A stretch of DNA of 64,000 nt from Verrucomicrobiota bacterium (GTDB taxonomy: Bacteria; Verrucomicrobiota; Verrucomicrobiia; Opitutales; Opitutaceae). The DNA is taken from positions 86,756 through 150,755 of the forward strand of contig JAQGOP010000018.1 in NCBI GenBank assembly GCA_028293545.1. Direction: 5' to 3'. The notes under the pieces were generated by a model that was given only the letters and a program-made list of their open reading frames with translations, was not told where the DNA came from and did not search any database. The position numbers and the translations under genes are program-made. Position 1 is the first letter of the stretch; each line of letters opens with the position of its first letter. Positions 7,884-17,031 of the stretch are shown here, in pieces.

Positions 7884-10754
7884 TCAGCGTTTGGTCGGAC
7901 CCGCGCGTTCCCACTTCAGCAGCGCCGCGCCCGTCAGCGAGCGTTCGCAGGCTTCGATCGATTTCACCGTGCCGGCCGCGAGCAATTCGCCGCCGTTGCG
8001 GCCGCCACCCGGCCCGAGGTCAATGATCCAGTCGGCCAGCGAGATCACGTCCAGGTTATGCTCGATCACGATGATCGTGTGCCCTTGGTCCCGCAGCTTG
8101 AAGAGGAGGTCCATCAACTTCTGGATGTCGACCCAGTGCAGGCCGGTCGTGGGTTCGTCGAGGATATAGAGCGTGCTGCCTTGGGCGCGTTTGCTCAGTT
8201 CCAGCGAAAGTTTCAGGCGCTGAGCCTCGCCGCCGGAGAGGGTCGTCGCCGACTGCCCGAGCGTGAGATAACCGAGGCCCACCGCGTCGAGCGTGGCCAG
8301 CTTGTCGAGCACGCGCGGGATGTTGCGGAAAAGGACGATCGCTTCCCGCACCGTCATCGCCAGCACATCGGCAATCGACTTCCCGTGGAACAGGATCTCG
8401 AGCGTCTCGCGGTTGTAGCGTTTCCCTTCGCAACTCGGGCACGGCGCGTAGGCATCGGCCATGAACTGCATGTCCAACTTGATCGCACCGTCGCCCTGGC
8501 AGCGTTCGCAGCGTCCGCCGCGGACGTTGAAGGAAAAGCGGCTGGCTTTGTAGCCGCGCACCTTGGCTAGCGGGACCTGGGCGTAAAGATCGCGGAGCAA
8601 CGTGAGCAGGTCGACGTAGGTCGCCGGGTTCGAGCGCGGGCTGCGACCGATGGGCTCCTGGTCGACCTGCACGAGCTTCTCGAAAAAATCCAGGTTCTCG
8701 ATGTGGCGATGCTGGCCCGGGAGGGTTTTTGCGCCGTTCAGTTTTCTCGCCGCGGCGGCGGCGAGGATGTCGTTGACCAAGGTGCTTTTCCCGGAACCGC
8801 TGACGCCCGTCACGCAGGTCAGCAGTCCCACGGGGAATTGCGCATCGATGCCGCGGAGATTGTTGGCCCGGGCCTCGCGCACCGTGAGCCACGCGCCGTC
8901 GGGCTGCTTGGTTTTCGCATCCTTCACGATCCCGATTTTTCGGGCGAGGTACGGCCCCGTGCGCGAGACTTTCGCGGAGAGCTGCATGCATTGCTCCGGC
9001 GTGCCTTGGAAAAGGAGCTGCCCGCCTTCGACGCCCGCTTCGGGGCCCATTTCAATCAGTTCGTCCGCGAGGCGCATCGTGTCCTCGTCGTGCTCGACCA
9101 CCAGCACCGTGTTGCCGCGGTCGCGCAGCGCCACGAGCGTATCGAGCAGCTTTTGGTTGTCGTGCGGATGCAGCCCGATGCTCGGCTCATCGAGCACGTA
9201 GATGACCCCCATCAATCCCATGCCCAGCTGCGTGCCGAGCCGCACGCGCTGCGCCTCGCCCCCGGAGAGCGTCGCGTATTCGCGGTCGAGCGTGAGGTAA
9301 CTCAGCCCGGTCTCGAGGAGGAAGAAAAGCCGCTGCTCGATCCCCGTGACGACGTCGCGCACCGCCTCGTTCGAGGAGTGTTCCGTCACGAGCTGGCGCG
9401 CGAACGCCTGCGCTTCGCCGATGTCGAGTTCCATGAACTGGGGAAAGGTCTTCCCGCCGAGCAGGACCGCGCCGCTCCGAGCGTTGAGCCGGGTGCCGTG
9501 GCATTCCGGGCATTCGCCTGCGACCATGAAGGTCGTCAGCCGCGCCTGGAAACCCTCGCTGTCGGTGTGGCGAAAACTTTCCTCGAGGTCGGCGATCACC
9601 CCGGTGAACGGCATCGCCTTGGCCTCGCGCATGCGGCGCATCTTGAACGCGAACAACCTTTCCCCGGCGCCATGCAGGATGACGTCGCGGGTTTCCTTCG
9701 GCAGCTCGCCCCACGGCACGTCCGCGTCGAACGGCAGCTGCTCCGCCAGCTGTTTCAGCAGGGCATTGTGCTTGATGATCAGGTTCTTTCCGCCGATGCG
9801 CCACGGTTTGAGCGCGCCTTCGCGCACGGACTTTTCCGGGTCGGCGACGATCAGTTCGGGCACAAACCGGAGTTTGCGGCCGATGCCATCGCAAGTCGGG
9901 CACGCACCCTCGCGCGAGTTGAACGAAAAATGCCGCGGCGTGAGCTTCTCGAAAACGTCCCCGCAAATCTCGCAGGAAAGCGACTGGCTCAGCGCCAGTT
10001 CGCGCCACGGCGCGGCCGGGCTCTTCTGCGCGAGCACGATCACGCGGTCCTTGCCCTCGCGAAAGGCCAGCTCCAGCGAGTCCGCCAGGCGCGAACGCTG
10101 GTCCGCGTCGGCCACCAGCCGGTCGATCACGATGTCGACGGCCAGCTCGCGCGTGCCGGCGCCGGCCGGCAGGAGCTTGGGATCGTCGAGGCTCACAATT
10201 TCGCCGTCGATGCGGACGCGTTGGAATCCCCGTTGACGCAGGCGTGGCAGCTCGTCGCGCAGCACGCTCGAGCGCGCCTTCATGAACGACGCGAGCAGCA
10301 TGATGCGTTCGCCCGCACATTCGGCGAGGACGCGCTGGACGTTGTCGTCGAGCGAGCGCTGCAGCACGCGGCCGCCGTCCTTGGGACAACGCTGCTCGCC
10401 GCTGATCGCCCAGAGCAGCTGGGCGTAGTCCGCGATTTCGGTCGAGGTCGCGATTGTCGTGCGCGGGCCGCCCCCGCCGGTGCGCTGCTCGATGGCCAGC
10501 ACCGGGGACAGGCCGTGGATGAAATCGACGTCGGGACGATGAAGCTGCTCGAGGACCTGGCGGGCCTGGGTCGAAAGCGACTCCATGTATTTCCGGTAGC
10601 CCTCCGCGTAGATCGTGTCGAAGGCCAGCGACGACTTGCCCGACCCGCTCGGGCCCGTGATCACCACGAGCTTTCCGCGCGGGATGCGCAGCTCGAGATT
10701 TTTGAGGTTATGTTCCCTCGCGCCTTTGACGTGGATGTGGGTCGCGGCCTGCAT
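7884..10754 (-). CDS. uvrA: Excinuclease ABC subunit A
   Basis: The damage-recognition ATPase of nucleotide excision repair, working with UvrB as UvrA2B2. The 956-residue protein has two ABC ATPase modules: Walker [10 protein letters not shown] near residue 33 and GVSGSGKST near 630, with ABC signatures [13 protein letters not shown] and [13 protein letters not shown], and Walker B segments ending in [10 protein letters not shown] and [10 protein letters not shown]. Zinc-finger cysteine pairs are CEIC and CPTC in the first half and CERC and CPSC in the second. The length is normal. The frame runs eight codons further up, but the ATG at 10754 fits the family start. It probably forms an operon with dinB downstream. 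No verrucomicrobial-type LexA box was seen upstream. Confidence 0.96.
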   Translation of the reverse strand: MQAATHIHVKGAREHNLKNLELRIPRGKLVVITGPSGSGKSSLAFDTIYAEGYRKYMESLSTQARQVLEQLHRPDVDFIHGLSPVLAIEQRTGGGGPRTTIATSTEIADYAQLLWAISGEQRCPKDGGRVLQRSLDDNVQRVLAECAGERIMLLASFMKARSSVLRDELPRLRQRGFQRVRIDGEIVSLDDPKLLPAGAGTRELAVDIVIDRLVADADQRSRLADSLELAFREGKDRVIVLAQKSPAAPWRELALSQSLSCEICGDVFEKLTPRHFSFNSREGACPTCDGIGRKLRFVPELIVADPEKSVREGALKPWRIGGKNLIIKHNALLKQLAEQLPFDADVPWGELPKETRDVILHGAGERLFAFKMRRMREAKAMPFTGVIADLEESFRHTDSEGFQARLTTFMVAGECPECHGTRLNARSGAVLLGGKTFPQFMELDIGEAQAFARQLVTEHSSNEAVRDVVTGIEQRLFFLLETGLSYLTLDREYATLSGGEAQRVRLGTQLGMGLMGVIYVLDEPSIGLHPHDNQKLLDTLVALRDRGNTVLVVEHDEDTMRLADELIEMGPEAGVEGGQLLFQGTPEQCMQLSAKVSRTGPYLARKIGIVKDAKTKQPDGAWLTVREARANNLRGIDAQFPVGLLTCVTGVSGSGKSTLVNDILAAAAARKLNGAKTLPGQHRHIENLDFFEKLVQVDQEPIGRSPRSNPATYVDLLTLLRDLYAQVPLAKVRGYKASRFSFNVRGGRCERCQGDGAIKLDMQFMADAYAPCPSCEGKRYNRETLEILFHGKSIADVLAMTVREAIVLFRNIPRVLDKLATLDAVGLGYLTLGQSATTLSGGEAQRLKLSLELSKRAQGSTLYILDEPTTGLHWVDIQKLMDLLFKLRDQGHTIIVIEHNLDVISLADWIIDLGPGGGRNGGELLAAGTVKSIEACERSLTGAALLKWERAGPTKR

Positions 10755-10912
10755 GGTTCGAACGCGCACCTTACGCATAATCGGGCGGCGTCAAAGAGAT
10801 AACGTCGAAACCTGCCGGGAGTTTTGTGCCGATTCGATCGCTCGGGCGGGCGGGCCGCCAGCGCGACATAAAACCCTTGGCCCGGGGGCGCGCATCCGCG
10901 AAGGTCGAACGC

Positions 10913-12058
10913 ATGCCCGACACCCCTCCGCCCCTCTTCGGCCCGACGCAGCGGCGGATGATCAGTGGCTCGTTGGTGGTCCTGGCCGTCGGCGCCGCCG
11001 CCGCCGCGGTCGTTTACGGCCTGATCCTCGTCGGCGATGTCGTCGGTTTTCTCTCGAACGTGCTCTGGCCGCTCGCGATCGCGGGCGTGCTGGCGCTGAT
11101 CCTTCGCCCGATCGTGGGGTTTTTCGTGCGGCGCTTTCGCCTGCGGCGTCCCGCGGCGGTGATCCTTCTCTTCGGAATTTTCGTGCTCCTGGCTGCGCTC
11201 GGCCTGGTCCTCGTCCTCCCTCCCCTGGTGGACCAGATCCTCAACTTCATCGCCTACGCGCCGACCCTTTGGGCCAACGCGATCGCCTACGTCGACCTGC
11301 ACTACCCGCAATGGGTCGCGCTGATTCAGCGCCAGATGGCTAATCCCACCATTCGTCACGCGGCGGATGGCCTGACCACGGAACTCCAGGCTATGATCTC
11401 ACACGCGATTCCCTCCCTGCGCGCCGCGGGCGGCGGATTGCTGGGCCTCGCCGCCTTCATCACGCATGTCGCAGTCATCCCGGTTTACCTTTTCTTCTTT
11501 CTCCTGGCGAGAGGAGAGCCGGTGCAGAAAATCAAACCGAACCTCCCCTTTCTCGGGACCAGCGTCCGGGATGATATCGTTTTCCTCCTCCGCGAATTTG
11601 TCGGCATCGTGGAATCGTTTTTCCGCGGACAACTGCTGATCGGCCTGATCATGGGCGTCCTGCTCGCGCTGGGTTTCACGACGATCGGCCTCAAGTTCGG
11701 CCTGATCATCGGGCTGATCGTCGGCGTGCTGAATATCATCCCCTACCTCGGGACGATTGTCGGCCTCGCCGTGACGCTGCCGCTCGCCTTCTTCCAGCCC
11801 GACGGTGGCTGGGAATTGGTCGCGCTGGTTTTGCTCGTGAAAGCGATCGTGCAGGCAATCGAGAGCTGGGTGTTGACGCCGAAGATCATGGGCGAACGCA
11901 CCGGGCTTCATCCCGTGGCCATCATTGTCGCGATATTCTTTTGGGGCACCGTCTTCGACGGCGTCCTTGGCATGCTCCTCGCGATTCCGCTGACGGCGTT
12001 TTTCGTGACGGCGTGGCGCTTGGTGAAACGAAAGTATTTCAAGGCTGCGGCTGCGTAG
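10913..12058 (+). CDS. AI-2E family transporter (PerM/YdiK-type permease)
   Basis: A 381-residue polytopic membrane protein of the AI-2E/UPF0118 family. Two hydrophobic segments lie near residues 15 to 60 and another near 75 to 100, then a soluble region to about 180, and a cluster of four or more helices. The family signature is visible in FLLARGEPVQKIKP, GLIVGVLNIIPYLGTIVG and the C-terminal LTPKIMGERTGLHPVAIIV. Members are proposed exporters, some acting as Na+/H+ antiporters, and the substrate cannot be predicted. The ATG at 10913 is chosen over an upstream in-frame start because the extra 29 residues look like non-coding translation. It is divergent from uvrA. Confidence 0.85.
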   Translation: MPDTPPPLFGPTQRRMISGSLVVLAVGAAAAAVVYGLILVGDVVGFLSNVLWPLAIAGVLALILRPIVGFFVRRFRLRRPAAVILLFGIFVLLAALGLVLVLPPLVDQILNFIAYAPTLWANAIAYVDLHYPQWVALIQRQMANPTIRHAADGLTTELQAMISHAIPSLRAAGGGLLGLAAFITHVAVIPVYLFFFLLARGEPVQKIKPNLPFLGTSVRDDIVFLLREFVGIVESFFRGQLLIGLIMGVLLALGFTTIGLKFGLIIGLIVGVLNIIPYLGTIVGLAVTLPLAFFQPDGGWELVALVLLVKAIVQAIESWVLTPKIMGERTGLHPVAIIVAIFFWGTVFDGVLGMLLAIPLTAFFVTAWRLVKRKYFKAAAA

Positions 12059-12094
12059 CGCGTCGCTTGATCGGAAAAGCGCGGCGCCAGCCGC

Positions 12095-12190
12095 GGGTGG
12101 AACGCGTTGTCCCTAACGCGTTGAGCCGCTCCGTCCGTATCTAAACGCAGACGGAGCCAAACAGCGCGTTGGGGACAACACGCTCCACCT
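12095..12190. repeat. Inverted-repeat element, family B, copy 1
   Basis: A 96-base element with outer arms GGTGGAACGCGTTGTCCC (from 12096) and GGGGACAACACGCTCCACC (ending at 12189). Nested inside is a second hairpin, GCTCCGTC pairing with GACGGAGC across the loop CGTATCTAAACGCA. Related elements lie at 46263 to 46371 and 48411 to 48477, and the inner hairpin alone recurs at about 16950 to 16993. It fills most of the gap between the permease and the next gene. Confidence 0.8.
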
Positions 12191-12251
12191 TAATTGGCCC
12201 GATGTTTCATTGGAGCTTGGATGTTGGAGCTCGGTGCTCTGTTTTCGCCCC

Positions 12252-13235
12252 ATGCCTTGGGAAATTCATCACCGCAAAGGCGTCTGGCTGCCGCAGGTCG
12301 GTTGGTGGCTCGATGCGCAGGCTCGCGCCGAGCGCGCGTTCGTGTCGCACGCTCACAGTGATCACATCGCGCGGCACAAGGAGGTGCTGTGCACCGCCGT
12401 CACCGCCCGCCTCCTCCATGCCCGGCTGCCTGGGCGCCGCGCGGAAACGGTGCTGCCTTTCGGTCGCCGCCACGCTCTGGAGTTCGGGCTGCACGCCACA
12501 CTTTACCCCGCCGGGCATATTTTTGGCTCCAGCCAGATCCTGCTCGAGCATGAAGATCACGGGTCGCTGCTCTACACCGGCGATTTCAAACTGCGCACCG
12601 GTTACTCCACGGAAACCTGTGCCACGCCGAACGCCGATGTCCTCATCATGGAAACGACCTTTGGCCTGCCGCGCTATGTGTTCCCCCCGCAGGAGGAAAT
12701 TGTCGACGGAATGATCCAGTTTTGCCATCGCGCCCTCGCCGATTGCTGCACGCCGGTTTTTTTCTGCTACAGCCTCGGCAAAAGCCAGGAAGTGCTGCGC
12801 GCCCTCGCCTCGGCGAAACTTCCGGTGATGCTCCACTCGGAAACCCTGCGCCTTACGCGCATTTGCGAGCAGCATGGGTTGGAGTTTCCCACGTATCGTG
12901 AATTCGACGCGGACGAAGTCGCCGGGCACATCGTCATCTGCCCGCCGTTCGCCAACGGGCTGATCGACCGCATCCCCTCGCCGCGGACCGCCTCCGTCAC
13001 CGGTTGGGCCCTCGATTCCGGCGCGACCTATCGGCTTCGCACCGACGCCGCCTTCCCGCTGTCGGACCATGCGGGCTTCGACGACCTTCTCACTTTCGTG
13101 GAGCGCGTGCGCCCGAAACGCATTTTCACACTGCATGGATTCGCGCGCGAATTCGCGCAGACGCTCCGCGAACGCGGTTGGGACGCGCTTGCCATTGGGC
13201 AGGGCAACCAACTTGAGTTCAGGATGTCAGGTTAG
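12252..13235 (+). CDS. Metallo-beta-lactamase/beta-CASP exonuclease, related to ligase-associated DNA exonucleases
   Basis: A 327-residue metallo-beta-lactamase fold protein with the metal motif SHAHSDHI (His45, His47, Asp49, His50 approximately), YPAGHIFGSSQ, YTGDFKLRTGYST and the late ligands LSDHAGFDDL and TLHGFAREFA. The layout and the YTGDFK plus METTFG segments resemble the mRNA 3-end processing factor-like exonucleases that occur beside ATP-dependent DNA ligases in many bacteria. No ligase or Lhr helicase gene lies next to it here, so the repair role is an inference. The ATG at 12252 (MPWEIHHRKGVWL) is preferred over a start 14 codons upstream. Confidence 0.8.
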   Translation: MPWEIHHRKGVWLPQVGWWLDAQARAERAFVSHAHSDHIARHKEVLCTAVTARLLHARLPGRRAETVLPFGRRHALEFGLHATLYPAGHIFGSSQILLEHEDHGSLLYTGDFKLRTGYSTETCATPNADVLIMETTFGLPRYVFPPQEEIVDGMIQFCHRALADCCTPVFFCYSLGKSQEVLRALASAKLPVMLHSETLRLTRICEQHGLEFPTYREFDADEVAGHIVICPPFANGLIDRIPSPRTASVTGWALDSGATYRLRTDAAFPLSDHAGFDDLLTFVERVRPKRIFTLHGFAREFAQTLRERGWDALAIGQGNQLEFRMSG

Positions 13236-13245
13236 GATCCCACTC

Positions 13246-14025
13246 ATGCGTCGCCTTTTCCTCGTTCTCCTTCTCAGCGCGTCGCCCCTCGCGGCCAACA
13301 TGCAGCTCGCGCTCCGGCCCGGCGAGGAACTCACCTACAGGGTCGGCTGGGGCATATTCGCCAACGCCGGCGAAATTAAAATCAGCGCTCGCGCCGAGAC
13401 CAACGAGCAGCAGCCCTGCACCTTGGTGGTCACCACCACCTCGACCCGCGGGTTCCTGCGGGGCCTGTTCCCTTTCGACGCCCGCGCTGAGTCCGTGTTT
13501 AGCAATCACACCGGGCGGATGCTCGTCCACACCGAGCGCAGCGCGTCGGGAAAAAAGAATCCCGGGGACACCATGCTGACCTTCAACTACGGCAGCGGCA
13601 CCGCGGACTTCCGCGACCTGATCGAGCCCGGGAAGAGCCAGGTCGTTACGCTTCCTCCGGGCGATCCGATGGACTTGATCACCTGCCTCGTGCAAACCCG
13701 CGCGTGGAATTTGAAGCCCGGCGACCAGCGCGACGTCCTCGTGATGTTTGAGGAGGAACCCTACGAGCTCACCATTCACGCCCTGCGCTACGAGAGCGTC
13801 ACCACGCCCCTCGGCACTTTTAATACGCTGGTGTTGGAACCGCGCATGGAAAAAACCGCGCCGAAAGGGATGTTCAAGCGCGGCTCGAATGTGCGCGTTT
13901 GGATTGGGCAGGACGCCGAGCACCTGCCCGTGAAATTCGAGGTCGAATTCAAGTTTGGCGTGGGCGTATCCACCCTCACGAACTACGTCGCCCCGCCGCC
14001 GGCGGCCTCCGCGCGCGCGAACTGA
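13246..14025 (+). CDS. Secreted DUF3108-like protein
   Basis: A 259-residue protein with a clear signal peptide: MRRLFLVLLLSASPLAANM, with likely cleavage after Ala16 or Ala17. The rest looks like a beta-rich DUF3108 domain (RPGEELTYRVGWGIFANAGE, then repeated strands ending in DAEHLPVKFEVEFKFG). Such proteins are exported to the periplasm or outer membrane and have no assigned function. The ATG at 13246 is 10 bases after the exonuclease stop, and the next gene starts 9 bases after this one, so the three genes are probably one transcript. There is no lipobox cysteine. Confidence 0.78.
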   Translation: MRRLFLVLLLSASPLAANMQLALRPGEELTYRVGWGIFANAGEIKISARAETNEQQPCTLVVTTTSTRGFLRGLFPFDARAESVFSNHTGRMLVHTERSASGKKNPGDTMLTFNYGSGTADFRDLIEPGKSQVVTLPPGDPMDLITCLVQTRAWNLKPGDQRDVLVMFEEEPYELTIHALRYESVTTPLGTFNTLVLEPRMEKTAPKGMFKRGSNVRVWIGQDAEHLPVKFEVEFKFGVGVSTLTNYVAPPPAASARAN

Positions 14026-14034
14026 CCGCGCCGC

Positions 14035-14904
14035 ATGCGCATCCTGGTCCTGAGGGGTGGAGCGCTCGGGGATTTCATTGTCACGCTGCCCGCCCTCGCG
14101 CGGCTCCGCTCGCGCTGGCCGCGGGCGCACATCGAACTGGTGGGAAATCCCAGCGCCGCGACGCTCGCGCTGAACCGCGCACTCGTGGACCGGGTGCACT
14201 CACAGCACGAGGCGCGATGGTCGGCGCTCTACGGCCGCGCTGATTTACCCGAGGCGTTGGATACGTGGCTCGGGGAGTTCGATCTCGTCATCAATTTCTG
14301 GCCCGATCGTTCCGGCGAACTCGCCCGGCGGTTTCCACGGCGGCCTGCGCAAACTTTCCTTTCCGCCGATGCCATGCCCGCCACCGCGCCGGCGGCCGCG
14401 CATTTTTGCGCGGCGTTGCGACCGCTCGGGTTGGAACCGGGCGAAATGATTTACCCGCTGCGCGTCGCGAAGCCGGAAGCGGGCGAGGTGGCGATCCATC
14501 CGGGCAGCGGCTCACCGCGGAAAAATTGGCCGGTGGATCGCTGGCGCGAATTGTCCGATTGGTTGGCCACCGACCAGGGATTGTCGGTCACGACCATCTC
14601 GGGCGAAGCCGAGGACGCGGAAAAATTATCGGTGCGAGGCCATCCGCTCCACCACGCCCCGCTCGACCAAGTGGCCGATCATCTGGCGCGCTGCAGCCTC
14701 TTCATCGGCCACGATTCCGGGATCAGCCATCTCGCGGCCGCGGCTGGGACGAAATGCCTCCTGCTCTTCGGCCCGACCGACCCTGCGGTGTGGGCTCCGC
14801 CAGCTCCCACAGTGCGCGTCCTGCGGCGCGGAGCGGACCTCTCGCTTATTTCCCTGGCGGAAGTCCAGCAGGCCGTCGTTTCAGCGCGGCGGGATCGAAC
14901 CTGA
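14035..14904 (+). CDS. Glycosyltransferase family 9 (heptosyltransferase-like)
   Basis: A 289-residue GT-B fold enzyme like ADP-heptose:LPS heptosyltransferases, which add sugars to the LPS core at the inner face of the membrane. Evidence is the N-terminal MRILVLRGGALGDFIVTLPAL, the central VAIHPGSGSPRKNWPVDRW donor-site segment and the C-terminal HDSGISHLAAAAGTKCLLLFGPTDPAVW, all typical of the family. It is somewhat shorter than E. coli WaaC or WaaF. Its last 59 bases overlap the end of the convergent glycosylase gene. The acceptor and donor sugars cannot be read from sequence. Confidence 0.86.
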   Translation: MRILVLRGGALGDFIVTLPALARLRSRWPRAHIELVGNPSAATLALNRALVDRVHSQHEARWSALYGRADLPEALDTWLGEFDLVINFWPDRSGELARRFPRRPAQTFLSADAMPATAPAAAHFCAALRPLGLEPGEMIYPLRVAKPEAGEVAIHPGSGSPRKNWPVDRWRELSDWLATDQGLSVTTISGEAEDAEKLSVRGHPLHHAPLDQVADHLARCSLFIGHDSGISHLAAAAGTKCLLLFGPTDPAVWAPPAPTVRVLRRGADLSLISLAEVQQAVVSARRDRT

Positions 14905-15403
14905 ATCGCCACGGTTTCTCCGCCCAGATGGGACCGGCAAAATCGACGCCAATGCGCGGTCCCGCCGTGATCAATCGCCGTGGGACGCGGACGCCGTGGT
15001 CCTCGATCCACAATTCTCCCAGCGGTGCGGCGGGATTTCCATTGAGACGCCGGTCGATACCCAGCGCCTTGGTCACGCGGCCCGGCCCGACGCAGCCTTC
15101 CAAGCCCCGGATCAGGATCGCGGCGGGCCAGTCCGGCGGCCCGACGACGAGGTTCAGCATTTCATGGATGCCGTAGCAGAGGTAAACGTACCATTTCCCA
15201 CCCGGCCCGTAGAGAATCTCGGTCCGACGCGTGCGGCCCGCGCGCGCGTGGCAGGCGAGGTCGCGTTCGCCATCGTAGGCTTCGACTTCCGTGATCATGC
15301 GCGGGACCTGGCCGGCGCGGACCAGGAATTTTCCCAACAAATCCTTCGCGTACCGCACGGTGGCGCGCTCGTGCCATGACTCAGGCGTTAGGATTTCGGG
15401 CAT
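14846..15403 (-). CDS. DNA-3-methyladenine glycosylase (AAG/MPG family)
   Basis: A 185-residue base-excision repair enzyme that flips out and removes alkylated or deaminated purines. The family pattern is clear: ARDLLGK-type VRYAKDLLGKFLVR, the catalytic ITEVEAYDGERD with its glutamate, RTRRTEILYGPGGKWYVYLCYG, and the DNA-contact segment CVGPGRVTKALGI. The ATG at 15403 gives a standard start (MPEILTPESW). The C-terminal 19 residues lie in sequence shared with the end of the GT9 gene on the other strand. There is no evidence of an adaptive-response operon. Confidence 0.92.
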   Translation of the reverse strand: MPEILTPESWHERATVRYAKDLLGKFLVRAGQVPRMITEVEAYDGERDLACHARAGRTRRTEILYGPGGKWYVYLCYGIHEMLNLVVGPPDWPAAILIRGLEGCVGPGRVTKALGIDRRLNGNPAAPLGELWIEDHGVRVPRRLITAGPRIGVDFAGPIWAEKPWRFRFDPAALKRRPAGLPPGK

Positions 15404-15440
15404 GACTTTGCGGACAGGCGCTGATTAAGCCTGTTTCCCG

Positions 15441-16868
15441 GTGCACGCAACTTCCGCCCACGGCGAAAAAATCACGCCGCTGCGTCGCAATCTCCGCCTG
15501 GGGTTGTGGGACGGCGTCACGGCGATGCCGCTGGTGGTGCTGAGCCAGCCGGGAAATTTCGTGGTGGCGGCGCTGCTCACGACTTCGTTCGGCTTTTCCA
15601 CAGGCACCTACGGGCTGATCACGTCGCTGCCCTTTTGGTTCAATTTTCTCCAGGTGCTGCTGACGCCCCTTCTCGCGCAACGCCTGCACGCGCGCTCGAT
15701 GACGATCCTCAGCGCGTTTCTCCACGTCGCCGGCTGGATCGCCCTCCTCGTGGCGCTCCCGTTCATTCCCGTCGGTGAAAACGCCCGCGCCGTCGGCGTG
15801 TTTCTCACGGTTTTCTCCATCGTCGCGCTCGCCTCCGCGATCAATGGCGTGTCCTGGAACGCGTGGATGCAGGAGTGCATCCCGGTCCGGCTGCGCGGAA
15901 AATATTTCGGGTTCCGCAATCGCCTGCTCTATCTCTCCCAAGTCGCGTTCATGCTCGGCGTCTCGGGTTTGCTCGCGTGGCTCGACGGCACGCTGCTCGC
16001 CTACCAGATCCTGTTTGGTGCGGCGATCGTGCTCCGGATCGGCTCGGTCGTGGCGCAGTCGCGAATGAAGACGTCGACGAACGCATCGACGGCGCCGCCG
16101 CAGGTGCCCTGGCGCGACCAGATCCATGTCGTGCGGCAGGATAAAACCCTGGTCCGGTTCATTGTGTTCGCAGCGGTCATGGGCTTCGCGACCAATCTTT
16201 TTGGCCCATTCTATCCCGTGTTCATGTACGAGGAGCTTCACCTCAGCGCCGCGGGCACGAACCTGCTGCTGCTCCTCGGCGTGCTCGGCGCGGCCATCGC
16301 GTTTCCGACGTGGGGAAAGCTGCTCGACCGTTTCGGCAACGTCCCGGTTATGGTGGTTTCCGTCCTGCTCTGGCAGGGCGCCAACCTGTCGATGTGCGTC
16401 TCGGATACGACCAACCTCTGGATGCTTTACCTCGTGATGCCGGCCGGGGGATTTTTCAGCGCGGGCTATGGCATCGGCCTGTTCGGCCTGCTGCTCAAGC
16501 TGACGCCGCCGGGTGCGCGCACGATGGGCATGGCGCTGTTTGTTTCGCTGTCGTCGCTCGCCGCCGCCCTCGGGCCGATCACGGGCGGTTACCTGCTCAC
16601 CGCGGCGCAGGCACGGGGTTTCACGTTGATGGAAGCGTACCACCTGGCGTTCGTGATCAGCCCGGTGATCATTGGACTCAGCTGTTATTTCCTGCATCGC
16701 GTGCGCGAAGCGAACTCCGCCCCGGTCGCAGAAGTCGTGGGTGCAATGCGTAGCGTGCGCACGGTGGCTTCGCTGTTCGGGCTCAGCTTCCTCGTGAACC
16801 AGGTTTTCTTCCGCACGGCGGAGGGACGAGGAGAAAAACTCCGAGCTCGAGCCTCCAAGCTGCGGTGA
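15441..16868 (+). CDS. MFS transporter
   Basis: A 475-residue major facilitator with about twelve hydrophobic segments. After the N-terminal LRLGLWDGVTAMPLVVLSQ the helices alternate with short loops, and the central loop (about residue 200 to 225, SRMKTSTNASTAPPQ) is hydrophilic. VRLRGKYFGFRNR is the arginine-rich cytoplasmic loop typical of the family. The C-terminal 50 residues are basic and not membrane-spanning. GTG at 15441 is the only good start near the first helix. The substrate is unknown. It is divergent from the glycosylase gene with only about 35 bases between the starts. Confidence 0.85.
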   Translation: MHATSAHGEKITPLRRNLRLGLWDGVTAMPLVVLSQPGNFVVAALLTTSFGFSTGTYGLITSLPFWFNFLQVLLTPLLAQRLHARSMTILSAFLHVAGWIALLVALPFIPVGENARAVGVFLTVFSIVALASAINGVSWNAWMQECIPVRLRGKYFGFRNRLLYLSQVAFMLGVSGLLAWLDGTLLAYQILFGAAIVLRIGSVVAQSRMKTSTNASTAPPQVPWRDQIHVVRQDKTLVRFIVFAAVMGFATNLFGPFYPVFMYEELHLSAAGTNLLLLLGVLGAAIAFPTWGKLLDRFGNVPVMVVSVLLWQGANLSMCVSDTTNLWMLYLVMPAGGFFSAGYGIGLFGLLLKLTPPGARTMGMALFVSLSSLAAALGPITGGYLLTAAQARGFTLMEAYHLAFVISPVIIGLSCYFLHRVREANSAPVAEVVGAMRSVRTVASLFGLSFLVNQVFFRTAEGRGEKLRARASKLR

Positions 16869-16949
16869 GATCTCAATTTCGCGATTCGATCGATCCGCAA
16901 CGCGGAGCGTGTCCTTGAAAAACCTGGCCGCTCGAAGGGTCCGCGCGCG

Positions 16950-16993
16950 GTTTGGCTCCGCCGGCGTCTAAACACAACCTGAGTCGGAGCTTG
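16950..16993. repeat. Degenerate core of family B inverted repeat
   Basis: The stretch TTTGGCTCCGCCGGCGTCTA, followed by AACCTGAGTCGGAGC, matches the inner hairpin of the family B element at 12095 in inverted orientation (GGCTCCGTC, then TTTAG, then GACGGAGC) with several changes. The outer arms are not seen. It lies in the 160-base gap before the PfkB gene. Confidence 0.45.
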
Positions 16994-17031
16994 GAGCTTC
17001 GCTCGCCGACTGGTTTCGTCGCCCCATCGCC

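Noticed and set aside
8703..10802. Plus-strand open frame of 699 residues opposite uvrA
   Set aside because: It is a shadow of uvrA in a GC-rich genome, with no recognisable domain.
10755..10912. LexA (SOS) box upstream of uvrA-dinB
   Set aside because: No TGTTC-N4-GAACA-type site of the verrucomicrobial kind was found between the divergent starts, so SOS control could not be supported.
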